Positions 56,946 to 64,000 of a DNA stretch of 64,000 nucleotides are shown piece by piece. Made by a program: the position numbers and the translations under genes. The notes beneath the pieces are model-generated. The model was not told the DNA's origin, ran no database searches, and saw nothing but the letters and a program-made list of their open reading frames with translations. Origin of the DNA: Tenodera sinensis (lineage: Eukaryota > Arthropoda > Insecta > Mantodea > Mantidae); assembly GCA_030765045.1 (NCBI GenBank), contig CM060970.1, positions 54,987,076-55,051,075 on the forward strand, read 5' to 3'. Positions within the stretch are counted from its first letter, which is position 1, and every line of letters begins with the position of its first letter.

Positions 56946-57403
56946 GTTCATTTGCGATGGCCAACGGAACTTGCAATTAGTCCATTGGACAATTCTCTTC
57001 ACATAATTGATGACCACATGATTCTGCAGTTGACTTCTGATGGGCGACTTAAAGTAGTAGCTGGCCGTCCTCTGCATTGTCCAACTCCTGTAGGAGGCTA
57101 TGATACAGAACTGGCAACACATGCGACACTAGTGATGCCTCAGAGCATTGCATTTAGCCCTGCTGGAGATCTATATGTTGCAGAAAGTGATACTCAACGG
57201 ATAAACAGAGTGCGTGTGATTGGAACTGATAGCAAGATTGCTCATTATGCAGGAGCTGAATCGAAATGTAACTGCCTTGACCGTGGATGTGATTGCTTTG
57301 AAGAGGATCATTTTTTGGCTTCAACTTCAAAGTTTAATACTATTTCATCTGTTACGGTAACACCAGATGCTATTCTACATATTGCAGATCAGGCAAATTA
57401 CAG
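56946..57403 (+). CDS. Ten-m: Ten-m exon: NHL propeller, end
   Basis: Acceptor attgctttgtag and donor acag|gtaggt bound the exon. The product reads VHLRWPTELAISPLDNSLHI, IDDHMILQLTSDGRL, then TLVMPQSIAFSPAGDLYVAE, NRVRVIGTDSKIAHYAGAES and KCNCLDRGCDCFEEDH. It ends HIADQANY plus two bases of an Arg codon. Confidence 0.95.
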
Positions 57404-58289
57404 GTAGGTAAATTCCAATTATGTTTTTAATTATTTTGTCGTACTATTGGTTAACACTTTAACTGTCAGCCAATTAGATACACACATCACAGCAGCACAT
57501 CCCCCAATATGGATTTAAATCGCAATGAGCAATTCAAGTTAATAACACACAATTTCTTGTACAATGTTTAGGATATGTTAGTGAACAAAAGCCATATAAC
57601 AACAAAATGATAGGGCATACATATAATAGACAACTTTATTTTCCTATAGCACATTTAGCTCCATGATTATTCTGTTTTGCTTTCTCTTATATCGTAATAA
57701 TATTTATTGTCAATAGATTTGCTTACAAATTTCTGACAATGTCCATATTGTAGTTTTAAATTTACAGAATAATTTATATAAAATTGATACATTGAATTAA
57801 TACATTGACAAATTATTTAATCATGTCATCTAATGCAAAAAGAAATGGATGGTTACTTCTTCATGTGCAATCAAATGCATGGAATCATGCTGATATTATA
57901 TACAGTGGTTTATGCTGGTCAGGAAATACTGAACCACCTCTGCCACACCCAGCTCTCACCTCTTACTGCGTTTTAGAACTCCACTTAATGTTTGTATTGC
58001 TCTCCCCTTTTCCTTTATTCGTTAGCTTGAAACTAAACTGTGTTAACGGGTTAATGTTTGATTGCTGAACTTTTAACATCAAATCAATATGAAATGGACT
58101 CATTGAAGTTACGTTTCTTAACTTCCTTTCCAGCATTTTCATAGGCACAAAGTTCTTCTTGCTTAGGAGCAGCTATCTGATGTAAAATGTTTAGCAAGTT
58201 TGCTTGAATTTATTTAAAACTTTACAAATTTACATTTTCAACCTGTATATTTAATTCTTATAATTGTCTTTTTTACTTTCTCTACTGGT

Positions 58290-58450
58290 AAATAGGGGAA
58301 GTATTGTATTCCACCCAAAAAGTCAATGTCGAGATTTCACCGGAAATATATGTTTTGAGACACTGAATCCAAAAAAAAGCATTTTCAGAAAAAGGTCCAT
58401 GTGTGTGTCTGTGTGTCTGTGGACAGCATAACTCAAAAACGAAAAGTCGG
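58290..58450 (+). repeat. dispersed repeat shared with 29314-29420
   Basis: It starts GGGGAAGTATTGTATTCCAC and continues with CGGAAATATATGTTTTGAGA and a GTGTGTGTCTGTGTGTCTG tract. The first part is shared with 29314-29420. No coding is seen. Confidence 0.6.
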
Positions 58451-58994
58451 TTAAAAACCAAAGTTGGTATTTAAGTTTAATGTCTTTCAAGGATGCAACA
58501 TGAAGATTTTGAAGAAAATAGCCCCACCCTAAACTACCCTTTACATGGAACATTTTTTGAAAATTTTGATTTTCTGGAAAATGGCTCTAACGATTTTGAT
58601 TAAAATGCCATATATTTGAGATATTTTTATGAAAAATGAAATGTATATCTTGAATTTTCTGGCTATAGCCCCTGAGGTCATATTTACTCTGGACGACTTT
58701 TGCATAACTGGTAAACCGTTAGACCAAATCGTACTATACTAAAACTGTAGATCTTGCTAAAATACACAATTTATGTCTGAATAAATTTTCTTGTAGGGTG
58801 AACCATTTCGGAGATATTCCTTGTTATGTCAGTTTCGACAAACTTAAAACTTTCGTGAAATGGAACATCGTTGTTCATTTTTTTTATATATTAAATGTGC
58901 AAAGAGAACGGAATCTCAATGCTTTAAAAGATTTGACTATTGCACAAAGCCTACTGTATTCCCATATTCTCCTTGCACCTACAAGGAAATAAGT

Positions 58995-59135
58995 TATTGT
59001 TGTTGTTTTCTAGTGCCTTGCATCTGGCAATGAAGCCATTAGCATTCGTGCTTTCCAATACTTTTGAACTGTAGTTTCTTCTGATCTTAATGCTTCACAG
59101 GTCTTTAAGTGGTCTTCATTCATTTCTGCTGGATC
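58995..59135 (-). mobile_element. short LINE 3' end with 14-bp target duplications
   Basis: On the minus strand it is nearly identical to the last 140 bp of the LINE at 43092-43640, ending in AGAAAACAACAACAATA. Exact 14-bp repeats ACAAGGAAATAAGT lie at 58981-58994 and 59136-59149. Its reading frame stays open through KYWKARMLMASLPDARH and stops at TAG. It is a textbook 5'-truncated LINE insertion. Confidence 0.93.
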
Positions 59136-59299
59136 ACAAGGAAATAAGTAATAACATAATTTGTACAAATGTTTATCTTAACTAACATGAAGAAGATATA
59201 GGAATAAGGGTTTGTAAGAATGGTTAGTATAAGAGTAGAGAAAGTCATGTGAGTGCAACACATCAGATTTTTTATTTTTGCTATCAGATTGGTATTCCT

Positions 59300-59830
59300 C
59301 TTCTCTTCAAGTTTTAGGCCAAGGACCTGTTATGGGCTCAAAGCTGGATTTTCCAACCATTGTTTCCTAGGACAACCCAGATGTTTTCATCTAGGGTGGT
59401 AACTAAACATAGCTTTAGGGCTCCTTCTAGAGTGCATTCGGTATACTACATGTTTTATTCCAGTTCTGATACTGTAGGATATACTGAATTACAGGAATAA
59501 CTTTTAACTCCTTTAGCACATCTTCATTGTGTTTATGGTCCCATTGTGTGTAGCCAGCTGTTGATCACATGAATCTCATTTTATTTGTTGATATCCTGTT
59601 TTGATCTTTTCGTCTCAATGTCCATGCCTTGCTACCGTAACACAAGACCAGACTTGTAAAGTTTTGTAGAGCCGTAGTCTTGATTGCCGCTGTACTTTCG
59701 AGGGTTTCATTATGTTATTTATTATCCCCATGTCTCTGGTGTACTTAATTTTATCTGCTATATCTACTTCATCCACAAAGGATTCTTTATATTCTAGATA
59801 TGAAAATTCATTTACTCTTTCGAGTAGTTT
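59300..59830 (-). mobile_element. degenerate LINE reverse-transcriptase C-terminus
   Basis: The minus strand reads VDIADKIKYTRDMGIINNIM, then SRLRLYKTLQV, a shifted frame with CYGSKAWTLRRKDQNR, and then AGYTQWDHKHNEDVLKELKV. These correspond to the C-terminal region of non-LTR retrotransposon polyproteins (YGSE-W-L and AGYT-WD-NEDIL-EL motifs). Several stops and frameshifts show it is dead. Confidence 0.82.
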
Positions 59831-60251
59831 TTTGTTATGCAGATTTTACTAGGGACTGGGTATTGTCCACAAAATACCATTACTTTTGATTTTTGAATAA
59901 AAATTTCCATATTGGTATTCCCAGATTGATATTTTCAAGCTGAAATAAGTACTGTTGTTTTAAAAAATGAATAAATGAATGAAAATCCTCCTAATTCTAT
60001 CCATTTCAACTGGAAAATAATTTCAGAACAAACTTCTTTAAAATTGCAATGCGTGAAATATGTTTTGCCTCAGCACTGAAAAAGGTTAATGAAACTTAGC
60101 ATTTCTTAAAGTATTGAAATGCTTGTTGTCCGAAGTAAGGACATAAAGACAACAGTGAAAAAAATAGGTTTACAAATTCTTAAATTTTTGTTTATGGATG
60201 TTCTGAAGCGATATGAATTTATGTATAACATTGAGTGATTTCTTTTTTCAG

Positions 60252-60835
60252 GATTAGGTCAGTTACTGCCAGTATTCCAGATGCCAGCAAAACCAGAGAA
60301 TATGAAATCTTCTCTCCAGACATGCAAGAAATCTATGTGTTTAACAGATTCGGACAGCACATACTAACTCGCAACATTCTGACAGGAAAAACAAGCTATG
60401 CCTTTACATACAATGTTAATACAAGCAATGGCAAACTTAGTACAGTCACTGATGCTGCAGGCAATAAAGTATTTGTGCTGCGTGACTACACTAGTCAGGT
60501 GAACTCCATTGAAAACACTAAAGGGCAAAAATGTCAATTACGTATGTCACGTATGAAGATGCTAAGAGAAATAAGCACTCCAGATAACTACAATGTCAGC
60601 TTCAGTTATCACGGCCCAACTGGTCTATTGAAAAATAAGTTGGATTCCACTGGACGCAGCTACATATACAATTATGATTCATTTGGTCGCCTTACATCTG
60701 CCATTACACCAACTGGCAAAGTTATTAGTTTGTCATTTGATCTGAGTGTTAAGGGAGCAACAGTAAGAGTGACACAAAACAATAGGCTTCCAGTATCAAT
60801 GCTGATTAAGGGCTACAGTGTGGTCACTAGATTAG
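60252..60835 (+). CDS. Ten-m: Ten-m exon: start of YD-repeat shell
   Basis: Acceptor tttcttttttcag and donor ttag|gtaagt bound the exon. The product reads RIRSVTASIPDASKTREYEI, then EIYVFNRFGQHILTRNILTG, YNVNTSNGKLSTVTDAAGNK and a classic YD repeat around GLLKNKLDSTGRSYIYNYDS-FGRL. The YD shell forms the large barrel of the teneurin head, related to bacterial Tc-toxin and Rhs-type shells. The last base begins a Gly codon. Confidence 0.95.
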
Positions 60836-62357
60836 GTAAGTGTTTGGACAACTTTTGTAACTTCCGGAACTGACTAATATTATAGGTCTCTAAAAATAAC
60901 CAGGCTGTTTTATGTTTTTTACAAAATAGAAGACAATTGTTGTTCTGCAGAATATTTGTGTTAAACATCACAGGTCATATGGCAATCATAATATATAATC
61001 TTATATGCCGACATATAAGACACTTTTTTTCATTAAAAATAGGGTAAAAAACTGGATGCATCTTATACACCGGTATCAAATGATGTTAGTTACCTATATG
61101 ACCAATTTCTTAAAAATTTCTATGTTTCAATTTGAGTTCAGCACATGGGTTGTCATTAACGGTTTTCATATTGTTCATTCAAGCTTCTTTTATTTGCAAA
61201 CTATTGCTGAAAAGGCATTGCTACACTATTGCATTTAAGGTGTAAGTGATTCCACATGCTAAAGAGAATGGTAACCGGGCTGCAGAAAGGCATTTTGGAC
61301 CACCTCTAAATGGAAAAAAGATAGAACTTGTTGGAAACAGGAAGATGTTGTAAAGAAAGTACCTCACAGTAAACTCAATCTGAGAAGTGGAACTGTTAAA
61401 CAGCCAAAACTTACAGTAGAACTCAGTACTTGGATTTTAGAGAATAGACAAACAGGAATTTCAGTTTCTACAAAAATGATCATTCATCAAGCGAATATGA
61501 GCACTTTCCCCTATGTATACTGTCTAGATATTTGATATACATGCACATGTGATTATAAGTGAGAAATATTTTCCTTAAAAAAGGTTTTTACAAAGTGGGG
61601 TGCATCTTTTACACTGGTGCATTTTTTACACCGGCAAATACACTACTTTCCAAATAATGGGCAGAAAGAAATAACCACATTTCATCGGTTTGAGTTGGGG
61701 TGAATAAGATGCATGCATGTTCTGAATAGTGTTTACACCTATTCTTGCTTTATATGGCACCTGCTTGCGATATATGAAATTAAATGCTAATTGGGAAAGG
61801 AAATTTGGAGAGGAAACATTCCAGACTCAAGTATGTTCATGAGTTATTTGAAATTTTTTGCAGTGACAAAAGATCAGTTTTAGTCAGCATATCTCACTAT
61901 AGCAGTAAGAATGCCAAGTTCAGTTCCTAAATCTACAATGAGAATCTTTAAAAACTGGTTCAATCCTAATTAATTTTCTTCAAAATGTGTACCTATACCA
62001 AAATTTGACATATTAGAATTGCTTACCAGGTTGTTAGCTCAATTGATAATGGCATTGTTGTTGGTGAAAGTTCCAATGCTGGAGGAAGTTTAAATGTTTG
62101 ATGCATGCTATCAAAGATGGGGTGAGCCCACATAAAATATATGGTGATTGGCTTACATGTATATTAGCATGGATATTAACAATATTCACACAAATATCTA
62201 TGTATGCCATGGTTTTACATTTATGAGATACTCAATATTATTTCCATTCCTTTTGAGGATAAATAGAGAAAAGTGAGTAATACTTTTGCTCTTATTTTGA
62301 AGAGTTGATTTTTACTGTGCAGAAATATGTATACATATATTGAAATCTATATTGCAG
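60836..62357 (+). other. Ten-m intron 16
   Basis: A diverged SINE remnant lies at about 62028-62180. Near 61003-61090 and 61590-61640 similar words (ACACTTTTTTTC/CATCTTATACACCGGTA and GTGCATCTTTTACACTGGTG) recur, perhaps from one old element. No exon is seen. Confidence 0.65.
62028..62180 (+). mobile_element. diverged SINE remnant
   Basis: GTTGTTAGCTCAATTGATAA (A-box-like) and AAGTTCCAATGCTGG (B-box-like) are followed by GGGGTGAGCCCACATAAAAT, matching the family at 41925-42150 and 16179-16350. Confidence 0.5.
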
Positions 62358-62793
62358 GAGAGGCTGAGCAACGCACAGTAATAATGGCAGATGGGAGCAT
62401 TACCAGCATTGCTCCCTGGTTCCATACTGTTAGCATTGACACTGTACCATATACAGTGCTTTCTGACATCAGTCCCATTCTGGGAGAAAGATATCCAGTT
62501 CCTGCTAAACAGAAAACTGAAATAAGTGGAGATCTTGCCAATCGTTTTGAATGGCGTTACTTTCTGCGGCGAGCACAGAGCAACACGGAGAGTGGAAAGC
62601 CATCTGGTGGCCGAAATGCTGATAAGCAAGTGGTTCAAGTAGGACGCAAACTAAGAGTTAATGGAGAAAATCTCTTGACAACAGAGTATGACCGTGAAAC
62701 GGGTTCAGTTGCTGTGTTCATGGATGATCGTATCACCGAACTGCTAAATGTGACATATGACAGAACTGCTCGCCCGATCAAATGGGGACCTAG
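62358..62793 (+). CDS. Ten-m: Ten-m exon: YD-repeat shell, continued
   Basis: Acceptor tctatattgcag and donor cctag|gtaaga bound the exon. The product reads GSITSIAPWFHTVSIDT, then GERYPVPAKQKTEISGDLAN, RFEWRYFLRRAQ, VGRKLRVNGENLLTTEYDRE and ELLNVTYDRTARPI. It ends with two bases of an Arg/Ser codon. The next exon is beyond the window. Confidence 0.95.
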
Positions 62794-64000
62794 GTAAGAA
62801 CATAAAATTTTCACGTTTAGGTGTAGTTTATTCTAACATTAAGCTAAGCTGTGTATTGCAGTCAAATACATACTTCTGCACACAATATTTCATGGTCAAA
62901 TAATACTTCACAGAAGTACTTTCCACTGAGCCTGAACTTTCCACTTTATAAAAGAAATACATAAGTTTAGCATTTGATAGCAAAAATAAAAGTTCAGACA
63001 GTTCACATTTGTCGGGAAATAGACTCTTACGCCATCTGTTGGTGTTGTGTTAAGACTGTAGATTGTGCTGCCCTCTGCAGTAGATATATAACACCATTTT
63101 AGCAACTTGTCTTTGGTAACCCAGGAAACAAAAGTTCTGTAAAATGGACGTTGTGATGATAAATGTGTGTGAGCAGAAGTTTTACTGTGTTGATTCCTTG
63201 ATTTCACTAGTGTGTAGCAACATCACTTAGTCATTACCTTGATTAACATTGAATATTGTTAAAAATTATTGAATTCCAATCACAGTCTTGGAAAATTTGT
63301 AGGTTTTACCTCATAAGCAGGTATATCCTGCAATGGCACATATTGCAGTAATTTAAAATGAGCTCAAAAGTTCTTTGAAGTATTTTTGAATGTTTGTAAT
63401 GAAATTAATTTATGCTTAATCATGATGTGATACTCACTTTTGGCCCTTTGTTTTTGCTTATAAAACTCAAACTATTTGTTATAATTAAGAACATTTACTG
63501 TGGACAGATCTAGATGTTTGTGGAACATGATCACATGAAAGATGATGTAGCATTGTATGCTATGCTTACAAAGACTGACTAGTATAACTGACTGACTATA
63601 TTAGGTATGCAAGTCTTTGGTATAATTCAAACAATACACTTGCATACAGTCAGAGTGCCTGCTCCTGAAATTAGGAATAACTGACAGCGATTTGTGACTG
63701 AATATAGCATATGATCATTCAGGACTTGTAGAACAGTGTATGATTATCATCTGCATAATCTGAAAAATCCAAATCCATTGAGGGATGTGACAAATTTTTC
63801 ATAACTTGGCATTGAGGAACTTGAAACAATGGGAACATTGTTGCATGCCTCTGAAGGACAACTAAAACTGCCAAGTACAGAGCAAGCATGAATGGGCCTC
63901 TACAAAGAGGTCCTTATGTAGATTCATTGGAAATTAGGGTTTCCAGAATTTGTAAAATCAGCAAAATTGTATGCATATCATGTTGTGCAACAATTGCAAA
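62794..64000 (+). other. Ten-m intron 17, truncated by window end
   Basis: AT-rich sequence after the last visible donor. I see no exon, RNA gene or classifiable element up to the window end. Confidence 0.65.

Larger units (their letters stand above)
57404..60251 (+). other. Ten-m intron 15
   Basis: This intron contains a dispersed repeat (58290-58450), a short minus-strand LINE tail with target duplications (58995-59135) and a degenerate LINE reverse-transcriptase fragment (59300-59830). The sequence from 57404 to 58289 shows nothing supportable. Confidence 0.8.
1299..62793 (+). other. Ten-m: Ten-m (teneurin) gene, partial: 18 internal exons
   Basis: This is the extent of the visible part of one gene. 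Teneurins are type II single-pass membrane proteins that mediate cell-cell recognition, notably synaptic partner matching in insects, by homophilic and heterophilic binding of a very large ectodomain. The exons found here encode, in order, the linker, eight EGF repeats, a Cys-rich region, Ig-like and FN-plug regions, the NHL propeller and the first part of the YD shell. Splice phases agree at all 17 internal junctions and the sum is 6196 nt in one open frame. The sequence matches what I know of insect Ten-m better than Ten-a, for example in the NHL segment around MHKSHWKPIPC. The first exon starts in mid-codon after an acceptor and the last ends at a donor, so both gene ends lie outside the window. 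Confidence 0.95.

Noticed and set aside
56374..57122. minus-strand frames of 111 and 140 codons opposite NHL exons
   Set aside because: They are antisense shadows of coding exons.
1..64000. CRISPR array, bacterial operon or phage features
   Set aside because: No regularly spaced direct repeats and no prokaryotic gene order; spliced eukaryotic gene structure throughout.

Overview
The window is from an animal nuclear genome, most likely an insect. It is AT-rich, its one gene is broken into many short exons by long introns, and the introns are full of tRNA-derived SINEs, LINE fragments, mariner/Tigger/hAT-like DNA elements and one LTR retrotransposon. The repeat load and LINE types suit a large-genome hemimetabolous insect such as a cockroach, termite or stick insect. 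That lineage guess is weak; the assignment to an arthropod teneurin is strong.

All cellular coding sequence belongs to one plus-strand gene, the orthologue of the teneurin Ten-m (odd Oz, a Tenascin-major type II transmembrane adhesion protein). I can place 18 consecutive internal exons from 1299 to 62793. Every splice pair has AG/GT ends and a compatible phase, and together they read 6196 nt (about 2065 codons) with no break. The upstream exons (cytoplasmic tail, and probably the membrane segment) and the downstream exons (rest of the YD shell, C-terminal domain, 3' UTR) are outside the window. Domain order is: a 1.8-kb juxtamembrane extracellular linker exon (1299-3101); a conserved pre-EGF segment; eight EGF repeats (exons at 14.9, 17.4, 26.8, 29.1 and 31.0 kb); a Cys-rich region (33.7 kb); a 27-nt microexon (38616-38642); an Ig/transthyretin-like region (41.1 and 47.0 kb); an FN-plug (49.6 kb); an NHL beta-propeller (51.8-57.4 kb); and the start of the YD-repeat shell (60.3 and 62.4 kb).

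Between the exons, intron 1 (3102-10894) holds a dispersed repeat, a palindromic mariner/Tc1-like transposase remnant and a Tigger remnant. Introns 2-3 hold MITE-like foldbacks and SINEs. Intron 4 (17560-26830) holds a hAT-like MITE, a SINE and a 6.1-kb Ty3/gypsy-like LTR element in antisense orientation. Its two 785-bp LTRs look identical and it has lost most of its RT, RNase H and integrase. Intron 9 and later introns hold SINEs, RNase-H-bearing LINE tails, a LINE inside a TIR element, a mariner inside a Tigger-like element, a possible solo LTR, a near-perfect 47-bp hairpin and a degenerate RT fragment.

The points most worth a second look are the microexon, a furin-type site in the large linker exon, the long inverted repeats that would fold in the Ten-m pre-mRNA, the internally deleted young LTR element with paired CRE palindromes, and a retroposon-like insert of unknown class with 12-bp target duplications.
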